A stretch of 64,000 nt of DNA from Cerasibacillus terrae (GTDB lineage: Bacteria; Bacillota; Bacilli; Bacillales; Amphibacillaceae): NCBI RefSeq assembly GCF_008039555.1, contig NZ_VDUW01000009.1, forward strand, positions 54,382 to 118,381. The letters are read 5' to 3'. Shown piece after piece: positions 10,896 through 20,041 of the stretch. Each line of letters opens with the position of its first letter. Positions within the stretch are counted from its first letter, which is position 1. The translations under genes were made by a program, and so were the position numbers. Under the pieces are notes generated by a model, which did no database searches, had not been told where the DNA came from, and saw only the letters and a list, made by a program, of their open reading frames with translations.

Positions 10896-10970
10896 TTGGA
10901 AACATTGGCCAAAGTTTTGATTGTTGTAGCAATAATGTTCGTGATTGTCGGTATTGTATATTTAATCTGA
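10896..10970 (+). CDS. possible 24-residue single-pass membrane peptide
   Basis: A TTG-started ORF of 24 codons lies 13 bp after the DUF350 gene, with an AAGGGGAG ribosome-binding site 5 bp before the start. The product has four polar or charged N-terminal residues (Glu2, Thr3, Lys6) and then an unbroken run of about 17 hydrophobic residues ending in YLI, the shape of a bacterial small membrane protein. No homologue is recalled. The good site and gene-like hydrophobicity support it; its short length keeps confidence modest. Confidence 0.5.
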   Translation: METLAKVLIVVAIMFVIVGIVYLI

Positions 10971-11049
10971 CTTTTTCGGAATTAAATATTTCAAAAATGC
11001 ATATAAGTCGGTATAATAGAGGTAGACATATACAAAGGAGGAGATCTGG

Positions 11050-12729
11050 ATGGTTCATGAACAGCTGTGGCTTTCGGCTTATCCTGAGGAAATACCGACT
11101 TCCATACAATACGATGAGAAGCCATTACACGAGTTTTTGAAAGAAGCTGCTTTTTCTTACAAAGAAAAGAAAGCGCTTCACTTTATGGGGAAGGAATTAT
11201 CGTTTCAGGATGTATATGAACAATCAAAGCAATTTGCGAATTATTTGCAGCAATTGGGAATTGTAAAAGGTGACAGGATAGCGATTATGCTTCCGAATAG
11301 TCCACAAGGGGTAATCGGGTATTATGGTTCATTGCTTGCAGGAGCAGTTGTTGTGCAAACAAACCCATTATATAAGGAAAGAGAATTAGTTTATCAATTA
11401 GCTGACTCTGGGGCAAAGGTAATTATTTGTTTAGATATTTTATATCCTATGGTATCTAAAGTGAAAAAAGATACCGAATTAGAACATATCATTGTTACGG
11501 GAATTAAAGATTATCTACCATTTCCTAAAAACAAAATATACCCTTTTATTCAGAAAAAAGAATATGGGATTGTTGTAACCCCAGAACAATCAACAGATAC
11601 TCATATTTGGTCAACTATGATGAAAAAGACAACATCGGATTATAAACCGGTGAACGTCAATCCAAAAGAAGACCTTGCATTATTACAATACACTGGAGGT
11701 ACAACAGGTTTTCCAAAAGGTGTTATGCTAACACATTATAATCTTGTGTCAAATACACAAATGTGTCAAGCTTGGTTATTTAAAGCGAAGCAGGGAGAAG
11801 AAACGGTGTTAGGTGTTTTACCTTTTTTCCATGTGTACGGAATGACAACTGTGATGAATTTATCAATTATGTTTGGGGCTAAGATGATTCTTCTTCCTAA
11901 ATTTAATCCTGAAGATATTTTAAAGGTTATCGAGAAAGAAAGACCAACATTATTTCCAGGTGCTCCAACCATTTATGTGGGTATTTTAAATCATCCTAAT
12001 TTAGAAAAATACGATTTATCTTCTATTAAAGCATGTATTAGTGGTTCTGCACCACTTCCGCTTGATGTTCAACAGAAGTTTGAACAAGTTACTGGTGGCA
12101 AATTGGTTGAAGGATATGGTCTAACAGAAACATCTCCGGTTACACATGCTAATTTTGTTTGGGGAAAGCGAATTCATGGTAGTATTGGAATCCCATGGCC
12201 CGATACAGAAGCAACAATTTTGAATATGGAAACATATGAACAGGCAGAAATTGGGGAGATAGGAGAAGTATCGATTAAAGGACCCCAAGTTATGAAAGGG
12301 TACTGGAATAAGCCTGAGGAAACAGAAAATACATTTAAAAATGGCTGGTTATTAACAGGTGACCTTGGTTATATGGATGAAAATGGATATTTTTATATTG
12401 TTGATAGGAGAAAAGATATGATTATCGCTGGCGGATACAATATATATCCACGTGAAGTAGAAGAAGTATTGTATGAACATGAAGGAGTAGTGGAAGCTGT
12501 AATTGCTGGAGTGCCAGATCCATATCGTGGTGAAACAGTGAAAGCTTATGTCGTGCCTAAATCAGGTTATGAATTAGATGAAGCTGAATTGAATAAATTT
12601 TGTAGAAAACATTTAGCAGCATATAAAGTTCCGCGCATCTATGAATTTCGGGAAGAATTACCAAAAACTGCTGTCGGTAAGATTTTACGTAGACAGTTAA
12701 TTGATGAAGACAAAGTAAAATCAAATTAA
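11050..12729 (+). CDS. lcfA: long-chain fatty-acid-CoA ligase
   Basis: AMP-forming acyl-CoA synthetase (559 residues) that activates long-chain fatty acids for beta-oxidation. The adenylation motifs are present: P-loop YTGGTTGFPKG near residue 217, GYGLTETSP near 355, LLTGDLGYMDENG, and the C-terminal lysine region LPKTAVGKILRR. A strong AGGAGG site precedes the ATG. A TATAAT at 11012-11017 suggests its own promoter. It heads the lcfA-fadR-fadB-etfBA block, homologous to the FadR regulon cluster of B. subtilis. Confidence 0.96.
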   Translation: MVHEQLWLSAYPEEIPTSIQYDEKPLHEFLKEAAFSYKEKKALHFMGKELSFQDVYEQSKQFANYLQQLGIVKGDRIAIMLPNSPQGVIGYYGSLLAGAVVVQTNPLYKERELVYQLADSGAKVIICLDILYPMVSKVKKDTELEHIIVTGIKDYLPFPKNKIYPFIQKKEYGIVVTPEQSTDTHIWSTMMKKTTSDYKPVNVNPKEDLALLQYTGGTTGFPKGVMLTHYNLVSNTQMCQAWLFKAKQGEETVLGVLPFFHVYGMTTVMNLSIMFGAKMILLPKFNPEDILKVIEKERPTLFPGAPTIYVGILNHPNLEKYDLSSIKACISGSAPLPLDVQQKFEQVTGGKLVEGYGLTETSPVTHANFVWGKRIHGSIGIPWPDTEATILNMETYEQAEIGEIGEVSIKGPQVMKGYWNKPEETENTFKNGWLLTGDLGYMDENGYFYIVDRRKDMIIAGGYNIYPREVEEVLYEHEGVVEAVIAGVPDPYRGETVKAYVVPKSGYELDEAELNKFCRKHLAAYKVPRIYEFREELPKTAVGKILRRQLIDEDKVKSN

Positions 12730-12801
12730 TCAAATGACCTTTATTTGTCTATAAACAAGCTTTCAAGTTGACAATAACATATATTATTTATAAACTTAAT
12801 A

Positions 12802-12819
12802 TGAATGATTATTCATTCA
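12802..12819 (+). promoter_or_regulatory. FadR operator upstream of fadR
   Basis: Perfect inverted repeat TGAATGA-N4-TCATTCA, the published FadR box pattern of B. subtilis (TGAATGA-n-ta-n-TCATTCA). It lies 34 bp before the fadR start, so fadR and possibly the downstream genes are likely repressed until long-chain acyl-CoA releases FadR. Confidence 0.88.
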
Positions 12820-12852
12820 CTTTATAGGCAGATGAAGGAGATTTAGAATTAT

Positions 12853-13440
12853 ATGAAGAAAAATAAACCAAAATATAAGGCGATTATTGAGGGCGCCGTT
12901 CAAGTTATTGCTGAAAATGGTTACCATGCATCAAAGGTTTCTACAATTGCTAAAAAATCTGGTGTGGCTGATGGAACCATTTATCTTTACTTTAAAAACA
13001 AAGAGGACATTCTTATTTCTGTTTTTAAAGAAAAGATGGGGCAATTCATTCAAGAAATTGCCAAAGCAACCGAGAAGGAGAACGATGTTCAAAGTAAATT
13101 ATTAACGCTTATTCAACTACATTTTGAACAATTAGCGGTCGATCATCATTTGGCGATTGTAACACAGCTGGAACTGCGTCAATCCGACCCGAAAATACGC
13201 GCACAAATTAATGATGTTTTGAAAGTTTATTTAGATGTGATTGATTCTATTCTTGAGGAAGGAATGGAGAAAAAGTTATTCCGTAATGATTTACATGTCC
13301 CACTTATGCGACAAATGATTTTCGGAACATTAGATGAAACAGTTACAAACTGGGTGATGAAAAATCAGAAATTTGATTTGGTTCGTCTTGCACCAGACGT
13401 ACACAAACTCCTAATGAATGGCTTGAAAAGCGAAGGTTAA
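12853..13440 (+). CDS. fadR: TetR-family fatty-acid degradation repressor FadR
   Basis: 195-residue TetR regulator. The N-terminal helix-turn-helix is at about residues 10-55 (IIEGAVQVIAENGYHASKVS, then SGVADGTIYLYFKNKEDIL). The C-terminal ligand-binding domain is the YsiA/FadR type. In B. subtilis it represses beta-oxidation genes and is induced by long-chain acyl-CoA. Location between lcfA and fadB, and a perfect FadR box in front of the gene, support autoregulation. Confidence 0.94.
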   Translation: MKKNKPKYKAIIEGAVQVIAENGYHASKVSTIAKKSGVADGTIYLYFKNKEDILISVFKEKMGQFIQEIAKATEKENDVQSKLLTLIQLHFEQLAVDHHLAIVTQLELRQSDPKIRAQINDVLKVYLDVIDSILEEGMEKKLFRNDLHVPLMRQMIFGTLDETVTNWVMKNQKFDLVRLAPDVHKLLMNGLKSEG

Positions 13441-13532
13441 TATTCATTTGCCTAGTAGAATTTTTAATTTTTTCTTAAAAAAGGTGTGGAAAGAGCTTTT
13501 TTTTGATAGAATGATTGTGAGGGGGGATAATT

Positions 13533-14306
13533 TTGAGTGCCATACAATATGAAAAAGATGGAAAAATTGGTATTTTAACTATTAAAAGTCCACCAGCAAA
13601 TGCTTTATCTACTACCATTTTAAAAGATTTGGAGAAATCATTAGACACGATTGAAGAAGAACAAGATGTTAAAGCTATTGTATTAAAAGGTGAAGGTAGA
13701 TTTTTCTCAGCTGGAGCAGATATTAAAGAATTTACATCATTACAAAAAGCTTCAGACTTTACTTCACTATCAAAAAAAGGACAAAATCTATTTAATCGTA
13801 TCGAAAATTTCCCCATACCATTTATTGCAGCGATACATGGTGCTGCCCTAGGTGGTGGAATGGAACTAGCATTAGCATGTCATATGCGGATTGTGACAGA
13901 AAAGGCAAAACTAGGTTTACCCGAAATTAACTTAGGGATTATTCCGGGATTTGCAGGTACCCAACGCCTACCGCGCTATGTGGGATCTCCAAAAGCACAT
14001 GAAATGATTTTGACTGGTGTGCCTATTAGCGGTAACGAAGCATATGAATGGGGACTTGCCAATCGAGTAACAACAGAAGAGAGTCTATTAGAAGAGACTA
14101 TGAAACTTGCAAAAAATATTGCTGACAAAGGTAGATTGGCTATTGAGCAAGTTATGAAATTGATTCCTTACGCAGATGGATGTGAATTCTCAAAAGGCCT
14201 TGATGCGGAAGCAGAAGCTTTTGCTGAAGTATTCGGAACTGAGGACGCAACAGAAGGAGTCCAAGCTTTTATAGAAAAACGTAAACCTGTTTTCAAAGAT
14301 AAATAA
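13533..14306 (+). CDS. fadB: enoyl-CoA hydratase
   Basis: 257-residue crotonase-fold enzyme hydrating 2-enoyl-CoA in beta-oxidation. The oxyanion-hole segments GRFFSAGADIKEF and the signature IAAIHGAALGGGMELALACH near residues 93-112 are present. LPEINLGIIPGFAGTQRLPR follows, with the glutamates usually needed for catalysis. The TTG start follows a GGGGG-rich site. Neighbours lcfA, fadR and etfBA match B. subtilis fadB (ysiB). Hydratase rather than isomerase is inferred from context. Confidence 0.92.
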   Translation: MSAIQYEKDGKIGILTIKSPPANALSTTILKDLEKSLDTIEEEQDVKAIVLKGEGRFFSAGADIKEFTSLQKASDFTSLSKKGQNLFNRIENFPIPFIAAIHGAALGGGMELALACHMRIVTEKAKLGLPEINLGIIPGFAGTQRLPRYVGSPKAHEMILTGVPISGNEAYEWGLANRVTTEESLLEETMKLAKNIADKGRLAIEQVMKLIPYADGCEFSKGLDAEAEAFAEVFGTEDATEGVQAFIEKRKPVFKDK

Positions 14307-14348
14307 AAATATATTAATCACTTTCAAAGAGATAGAGGAGGAAACGAA

Positions 14349-15122
14349 TTGAATATTTATGTTTTATTAAAAAAGACATTTGATACAGAAGAAAAAATAG
14401 TTGTTTCTGATGGTCGAATTGAAGATGATAGTGCAGAATACATCATCAATCCATACGATGAATATGCGGTAGAAGAGGCAATTAACCAACGTGATGAACA
14501 TGGTGGAGAAGTGACAGTTGTAACGGTAGGAGATGAAGACTCTGAGAAACAACTACGTACTGCTTTAGCGATGGGTGCAGATAAAGCAGTGTTAATTGAT
14601 ACGGAAGATGATTTAGAAGAAGGAGACCAATATACAACCGCAGAAATTTTAGCAGCTTATTTTGAAGATAAGGAAGCTGATTTAATTCTAGCTGGTAACG
14701 TGGCAATTGATGAAGCAAGTGGTCAAGTTGGACCGAGACTTGCTGAAAAATTAGACATACCGTTTGTTACAACAATTGTAGATCTTTCTGTCGATGGTGA
14801 AACCGTTTACATTGAAAAAGATGTTGAAGGAGATGTTGAAAAAGTAGAATCAACCCTTCCATTACTTGTAACTTGCCAACAGGGACTTAATGAACCAAGA
14901 TATCCTTCCCTTCCTGGAATAATGAAAGCGAAGAAAAAACCTTTAGAAGAATTAGAAATCGATGACTTGGATTTAGATGAAGATGATCTAGAACCGAAAA
15001 CGAAAACAATTGATATTTTCCTTCCACCTGAAAAAGAAGCAGGAAGAATTTTAGAAGGTGAAGTCGAGGACCAAGTGAAAGAATTAGTTTCATTACTTAA
15101 AGATGAAGCAAAAGTACTTTAA
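14349..15122 (+). CDS. etfB: electron transfer flavoprotein beta subunit
   Basis: 257-residue ETF beta subunit, which with EtfA passes electrons from acyl-CoA dehydrogenases towards the respiratory chain. The N-terminal alpha/beta fold carries the AMP-binding region (NPYDEYAVEEAINQRD, TVGDEDSEKQLRTALAMGADKAV). The ETF beta signature (ESTLPLLVTCQQGLNEPRYPSL) lies near residue 170. TTG start after GAGGAGG. etfA follows after 30 bp. Confidence 0.95.
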   Translation: MNIYVLLKKTFDTEEKIVVSDGRIEDDSAEYIINPYDEYAVEEAINQRDEHGGEVTVVTVGDEDSEKQLRTALAMGADKAVLIDTEDDLEEGDQYTTAEILAAYFEDKEADLILAGNVAIDEASGQVGPRLAEKLDIPFVTTIVDLSVDGETVYIEKDVEGDVEKVESTLPLLVTCQQGLNEPRYPSLPGIMKAKKKPLEELEIDDLDLDEDDLEPKTKTIDIFLPPEKEAGRILEGEVEDQVKELVSLLKDEAKVL

Positions 15123-15152
15123 ATAAAAGAGAATTGGAAAGGAGAAACGAGC

Positions 15153-16133
15153 ATGAGTAATATTGTATTAGTAATTGGTGAAGCGCAAGATGGCGTGTTA
15201 AGAAATGTTACGTTTGAAGCAATTGCTGCAGCGAAAAAGATAAAATCAGACGGGGAAGTTGTCGGTGTGCTTTGTGGGGCTCAAACTTTAGAAAACCAAG
15301 CACAGGAAATGATTTATTATGGTGCTGACCGTGTGGTAACTGTTACAGATGAAAAATTAGAAAACTATACATCTGATGGATATTCTCAAGCTATTACAGC
15401 TGTTATTGAAGAAGAATCACCAGCAGCAATTGTAATGGGACATACAGCTGTAGGTAAGGATTTAACTCCAAAACTTGCTGCAAAATTAGATACTGGACTA
15501 GTTTCAGATGCAACAGATATTAATGAAGAAGATGGGGAAGTCGTTTTCATTCGTCCGATCTATTCTGGTAAAGCATTTGAGAAGAAGGTTATTACAGAAG
15601 GAATCACTTTTGTAACGATACGTCCAAATAATATTAAAGCATTGGAACGTGATGAATCACGTACTGGTGAAGTCCAAGCTAAAGATGTAGATATTACAGA
15701 CTTACGTACTATCATCAAGGAAGTAATTCGCAAAAAATCAGAAGGTGTTGACTTATCTGAAGCTAGTGTTGTTATTGCTGGTGGAAGAGCTGTTAAAAGT
15801 GAAGAAGGATTTAATTCCCTGTATGAGTTAGCAGACCTTTTAGGTGCCGCGGTAGGTGCTTCACGTGGTGCTTGTGATGCAGGATACTGTGATTACTCCT
15901 TACAAATTGGTCAAACTGGTAAAGTAGTAACACCTGATCTATATATTGCAATCGGGATTTCCGGAGCAATTCAACACTTAGCAGGTATGTCAAACTCAAA
16001 AGTAATTGTTGCAATTAACAAAGACCCTGAAGCAAATATCTTTAATATTGCTGACTACGGTATTGTTGGTGACATGTTTGAAGTAGTTCCAAAGCTTGTT
16101 GAGGAATTAAAAAGTTTAAAAGTAAATAGCTAA
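15153..16133 (+). CDS. etfA: electron transfer flavoprotein alpha subunit
   Basis: 326-residue ETF alpha subunit binding FAD through its C-terminal domain. Signature segments are VVIAGGRAVKSEEGF, GASRGACDAGYCDYSLQIGQ, and the FAD-contacting GISGAIQHLAGM with VAINKDPEANIFNIADYGIVG near the end. Forms the heterodimer with the adjacent etfB product. An AAAGGAG site precedes the ATG. It closes the fatty-acid oxidation block. Confidence 0.97.
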   Translation: MSNIVLVIGEAQDGVLRNVTFEAIAAAKKIKSDGEVVGVLCGAQTLENQAQEMIYYGADRVVTVTDEKLENYTSDGYSQAITAVIEEESPAAIVMGHTAVGKDLTPKLAAKLDTGLVSDATDINEEDGEVVFIRPIYSGKAFEKKVITEGITFVTIRPNNIKALERDESRTGEVQAKDVDITDLRTIIKEVIRKKSEGVDLSEASVVIAGGRAVKSEEGFNSLYELADLLGAAVGASRGACDAGYCDYSLQIGQTGKVVTPDLYIAIGISGAIQHLAGMSNSKVIVAINKDPEANIFNIADYGIVGDMFEVVPKLVEELKSLKVNS

Positions 16134-16243
16134 GATATAAATACTATTAGGGGTTTAAGCAAACTGTTAGTAAACAAATGTAGTTTAATGTTATACTCAG
16201 TTTGCACTGTAAAAAGATATGATTGTCAAAGGAGGATGTGCAG

Positions 16244-16558
16244 ATGGCTATTTTAGATGTATCAGATCAAACTTTTGCAAAAGAAACAGCAGATGGTTTA
16301 GTGCTTGCTGACTTCTGGGCACCTTGGTGTGGACCATGTAAAATGATTGCACCAGTTCTAGAGGATCTAGATAAAGAGTTAGGTGAGAAAGTAAAAATTG
16401 TTAAACTTGATGTTGACGAAAACCAAGAAACAGCTGGTAAATTTGGAGTAATGAGTATCCCAACTTTACTTTTGTTCAAAGATGGTAATGTTGTAGATCA
16501 AGTTGTAGGCTTCCAACCAAAAGAAGCGTTAGCTGATTTAATTAATAAACATGCCTAA
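16244..16558 (+). CDS. trxA: thioredoxin
   Basis: 104-residue cytoplasmic thiol-disulfide reductase. The active site WCGPC is at residues 28-32, and the cis-proline follows in [12 protein letters not shown] at 16244 has AAAGGAGG 8 bp upstream. An in-frame TTG at 16223 would place the start before that ribosome-binding site and is rejected. Monocistronic: a terminator follows directly. Confidence 0.97.
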   Translation: MAILDVSDQTFAKETADGLVLADFWAPWCGPCKMIAPVLEDLDKELGEKVKIVKLDVDENQETAGKFGVMSIPTLLLFKDGNVVDQVVGFQPKEALADLINKHA

Positions 16559-16568
16559 ACTTAACTCA

Positions 16569-16612
16569 AAACAAATCCCTTGGCACATAAGTGCTAGGGG
16601 ATTTGTTTTTGT
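16569..16612 (+). terminator. trxA terminator
   Basis: AAACAAATCCC and GGGATTTGTTT arms surround a small hairpin containing GCAC/GTGC, ending in a T-run about 50 bp after the trxA stop codon. Confidence 0.85.
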
Positions 16613-16695
16613 TTGTGAATCATAGTATGTTAAATAAAGAAGGTAAATATTTAGATGGTAAAGAGAAATAGAGTAAGATCAAGGGAATGAATTGT

Positions 16696-18483
16696 ATGAA
16701 TGACATCATAAAAGAAAAATTAGCCATCCTTCCTGCTCAACCTGGTTGCTATTTAATGAAAGATAAACAAAGCACTATTATTTATGTGGGAAAGTCAAAA
16801 AAACTAAAAGATAGAGTAAGATCATATTTTACTGGAGCACATGATAGAAAAACACAACGTCTCGTTCGTGAAATTGTCGATTTTGAATATATTGTTACTG
16901 CTTCTGAAATGGAAGCTCTTATTCTGGAAATGAATCTAATTAAAAAACACGATCCAAAATATAATGTGATGTTGAAGGACGATAAGTCATATCCATATTT
17001 AAAAATTACATCTGAAAGACATCCACGGTTGTTAATTACCCGCTCTGTTAAAAATGACGAAGGTAAATATTTTGGTCCATATCCTAACGTTATTGCCGCA
17101 AGAGAAACGAAAAAATTACTTGATCGTTTGTATCCATTAAGAAAATGCAACAATCCAAAGGGGAGGTATTGTTTGTATTATCATATGGGGCAATGTCTTG
17201 CCTGCAGTCAAAGCCCACCATCTTTGGAAGAGTATAATACAATCATTCATGATATCACATCCTTTTTACATGGGGGTTATAAAGAAATAAAAAAAATATT
17301 GTTAGACAAAATGTATCAAGCAAGTGAGCAATTAAACTTTGAGCGAGCAAAAGAATACCGTGATCAAATTCGCCACATCGAAGTAGTTATGGAACAACAA
17401 AAAATAATTTTAAATGAAAAAATAGATTTAGATATTTTCGGATATAGTTACGAAAAGGGTTGGATGTGTGTTCAAGTATTCTTCGTTCGTCAAGGGAAAT
17501 TAATTGAAAGAGATGTTTCGCTATTTCCATTTTTAGAGGAAGCAGAAGAAACATTTATTAGTTTTATTGGGCGTTTTTACTTACAAAAAAATCACCCAAA
17601 ACCGAATAGGATTTTATTACCACTCGGTACAGAGACGGATATGTTAGAAAAATTACTCGATGTCAAAGTTTATACGCCATTCAGGGGAAAAAAGCGAAAA
17701 CTAGTTGAAATGGCGATGAAAAATGCAAGTATTTCTTTACAAGAAAAATTTTCATTAATTGAACGGAATGAAGAACGGACTATTGTAGCTGTGGAAAAGT
17801 TAGGGGAAATAATGAATATCGAAACACCATCTCGAATTGAAGCATTCGATAATTCGAATATCCAAGGAGTTGACCCTGTTTCTGCTATGGTTGTTTTTAT
17901 TGATGGGAAACCAGCTAAAAAGGAGTATCGGAAATATAAAATAAAAACAGTACAAGGACCAGATGATTATGCAACAATGCGCGAGGTAGTTAGACGTCGA
18001 TATTCCCGAGTATTACAGGAAAATCTCCCACTACCTGATTTGATTGTTGTTGATGGAGGAAAAGGTCAAATGAGTGTAGCAAGAGATGTCTTAGAGAATG
18101 AGTTGGGATTAGATATTCCATTATGTGGACTAGCAAAAGATGAATATCATCGTACAAGTGAGTTACTATATGGTGATCCACCAGAAGTGATGCCGTTATC
18201 ACGTAAATCACAAGAGTTTTATCTTGTACAACGGATTCAAGATGAAGTACACCGGTTTGCAATCACCTTTCACCGGCAACAACGAGGTAAAAGATCTTTT
18301 CAATCAGAATTAGATAATATTCCCGGGATTGGTGAAAAGCGAAAAAGAACCTTAATTAAATATTTTAAATCATTGGAACGGATAAAGACAGCAGAAGTAG
18401 AAGAGATTATCAAATTAGGAATTCCAAAAAAAATTGCTGAAACGATGTTGCAACACTTAAATCAATCACAAGAAAAAGAATGA
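16696..18483 (+). CDS. uvrC: excinuclease ABC subunit C
   Basis: Nuclease subunit of nucleotide-excision repair, making both incisions around the lesion with UvrB. The N-terminal GIY-YIG domain ([18 protein letters not shown]) is followed by a Cys-rich segment, the UVR motif (residues about 200-235) and the RNase-H-like 5' nuclease domain ([20 protein letters not shown]). A C-terminal helix-hairpin-helix pair closes it. ATG at 16696 gives 595 residues and a proper distance from AAGGGA; ATG at 16687 is adjacent to that site and less likely. Confidence 0.96.
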   Translation: MNDIIKEKLAILPAQPGCYLMKDKQSTIIYVGKSKKLKDRVRSYFTGAHDRKTQRLVREIVDFEYIVTASEMEALILEMNLIKKHDPKYNVMLKDDKSYPYLKITSERHPRLLITRSVKNDEGKYFGPYPNVIAARETKKLLDRLYPLRKCNNPKGRYCLYYHMGQCLACSQSPPSLEEYNTIIHDITSFLHGGYKEIKKILLDKMYQASEQLNFERAKEYRDQIRHIEVVMEQQKIILNEKIDLDIFGYSYEKGWMCVQVFFVRQGKLIERDVSLFPFLEEAEETFISFIGRFYLQKNHPKPNRILLPLGTETDMLEKLLDVKVYTPFRGKKRKLVEMAMKNASISLQEKFSLIERNEERTIVAVEKLGEIMNIETPSRIEAFDNSNIQGVDPVSAMVVFIDGKPAKKEYRKYKIKTVQGPDDYATMREVVRRRYSRVLQENLPLPDLIVVDGGKGQMSVARDVLENELGLDIPLCGLAKDEYHRTSELLYGDPPEVMPLSRKSQEFYLVQRIQDEVHRFAITFHRQQRGKRSFQSELDNIPGIGEKRKRTLIKYFKSLERIKTAEVEEIIKLGIPKKIAETMLQHLNQSQEKE

Positions 18484-18514
18484 AGCAGCTGTTGAAAACT
18501 ATCATAAGAATTAT

Positions 18515-18553
18515 CCCCCTACTTCTTTTGAATATTAGAAGAGGGGGCTTTTC
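18515..18553 (+). terminator. uvrC terminator
   Basis: CCCCCT-a-CTTCT pairs with AGAAG-AGGGGG, followed by CTTTTCC. It lies about 30 bp after the uvrC stop codon. Confidence 0.8.
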
Positions 18554-18612
18554 CAATTAAAAAAGTATGAAATACAAGTGAATCTAACTTTAATGATACG
18601 TGCTTACTATTT

Positions 18613-19047
18613 TTAATCTGTATATATCACCTTTAGTTCTACTTGGCCAATTCTTTTATGCACCTTAATAAAACATTCACAGTTGATTTCTTTTAGTATT
18701 AGAATTGCTTCAGCCAGAAATCCTGCCTCAATTAGAAAGTCCACCTTGATTGTTGTTTGTAAACGTTGGACGACAGAATCTGCTAATAAATAAAAGATGA
18801 GTTGATTTCGCTTTTCTTTTATGAGTTCTAATTTTCCCCAACCCATTTGTTCGAAAAAATAGATAACGTCACCTAATGTATTAATAGCAAAGTTTCTGGC
18901 AAGCTTCCTACCCATAAAATATAAAATGGTATCCTTCTCTCTTCCAAGTAAATCAGGTAATCCGATATACCGGAGAACATCATATCCAGCTCCATTAGTA
19001 TGTAAATTTTCTAAAGAGGAGATAGATAATTTTTCTTTTTCTTTCAT
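18613..19047 (-). CDS. yslB: YslB family protein (DUF2507)
   Basis: 144-residue cytoplasmic protein with the DUF2507/YslB pattern: VLRYIGLPDLLG near residue 23, GRKLARNF, FFEQMGWG and LEAGFLAE-like IEAGFLAEAI. Members have a predicted V4R/NO-binding-like fold, but function is unknown. I chose ATG at 19047 because GAGAGG lies 9 bp upstream of it; the upstream in-frame ATG directly abuts that site. Position between uvrC and sdhC matches B. subtilis yslB. Confidence 0.85.
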   Translation of the reverse strand: MKEKEKLSISSLENLHTNGAGYDVLRYIGLPDLLGREKDTILYFMGRKLARNFAINTLGDVIYFFEQMGWGKLELIKEKRNQLIFYLLADSVVQRLQTTIKVDFLIEAGFLAEAILILKEINCECFIKVHKRIGQVELKVIYTD

Positions 19048-19209
19048 GGATGACATCCTCTCTATAAATCTTCCTTTATAATATGATATAAAAAAATAGA
19101 GCATAACTACATTATCTAATTAATTTGCTTACAGTGCAATAGTATTTATTGTAATAATTTTACAAGAATCTTCTAAAATATCCATATCTAAATTAAATAT
19201 GTCGTTTCC

Positions 19210-19238
19210 TTGACGCTTTTTGTAGTTAGAAGTACAAT
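19210..19238 (+). promoter_or_regulatory. sigma-A promoter of the sdhCAB operon
   Basis: TTGACG at 19210-19215, a 17-bp spacer and TACAAT at 19233-19238. It lies in the 326-bp yslB-sdhC gap, 135 bp before sdhC. The long leader could carry post-transcriptional control, but no motif was recognised. Nothing else was recognised in this gap. Confidence 0.72.
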
Positions 19239-19373
19239 AAGTATGTACAAATTGTACACATTTGTGAACAAAGCGAAACAGGCGTCAAATAGCCATTTTT
19301 GCTTTGTTGCTTTGTACAGTATGTCAAATACTACTAAATTTTTTAAGAATATTTATTTTGAGGGGGGTAGCAC

Positions 19374-19985
19374 ATGGCAGAGCGAAAAGAATTTTTTTAT
19401 AGGAGATTACATTCATTATTAGGGGTAATTCCTATTGGATTGTTTGTTGTACAGCATCTAGTTATTAACCACTTTGCTGTATATGGAGCAGAAAGTTTTA
19501 ATAAAGCAGCACAATTTATGTTCGATTTACCATTTCGAGCAGCTTTAGAGATTTTTGTTATCTTTCTGCCAATCTTGTTTCATGCTATTTTGGGGGTTTA
19601 TATTGTCTTTACGGCACGAAACAATACTAGGAATTATAGTTTTGGAAGAAACATCTTGTTCCTATTACAACGTGTAACAGGAATCATTACTTTGGTGTTT
19701 ATTGTTTGGCACGTATGGGAAACACGTATCCAGGTTGCGCTAGGTAATGCAGAAGTAACGTATTCCTTTATGGAAAGCGTTCTATCAAGCCCATTTATTT
19801 TCTGGTTCTATGCAATCGGAATAGTTTCAACTGTATTCCACTTAGCTAACGGTTTATGGGGCTTTATGGTTTCATGGGGATTTACACAATCACCAAAATC
19901 ACAAAAAATCGTTACATATATAACGTTAATCGTGTTCTTTGTAGTTAGCTATATCGGTTTAAGAGCTTTATTTGCTTTCGTATAA
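19374..19985 (+). CDS. sdhC: succinate dehydrogenase cytochrome b558 subunit
   Basis: 203-residue membrane anchor of respiratory complex II with five hydrophobic helices. Histidine-bearing helices (VVQHLVINH, PILFHAILG, VFIVWHVWE, TVFHLANGLW) supply the axial ligands of the two b hemes typical of the Bacillus-type enzyme. It oxidises succinate and reduces menaquinone with SdhAB. ATG follows a GAGGGGGG site. First gene of the sdhCAB operon. Confidence 0.96.
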   Translation: MAERKEFFYRRLHSLLGVIPIGLFVVQHLVINHFAVYGAESFNKAAQFMFDLPFRAALEIFVIFLPILFHAILGVYIVFTARNNTRNYSFGRNILFLLQRVTGIITLVFIVWHVWETRIQVALGNAEVTYSFMESVLSSPFIFWFYAIGIVSTVFHLANGLWGFMVSWGFTQSPKSQKIVTYITLIVFFVVSYIGLRALFAFV

Positions 19986-20041
19986 TAATCTGAATTAATT
20001 ATTTCTTAGTGTTTTAATAGAAAAGAAGGAGTGAGTAATTA

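Noticed and set aside
12887..13105. 72-codon plus-strand ORF inside fadR
   Set aside because: Out-of-frame shadow of a clear TetR gene.
19210..19422. 70-codon ORF upstream of sdhC
   Set aside because: It overlaps the sdhC promoter and start, has no ribosome-binding site, and its sequence is not protein-like.
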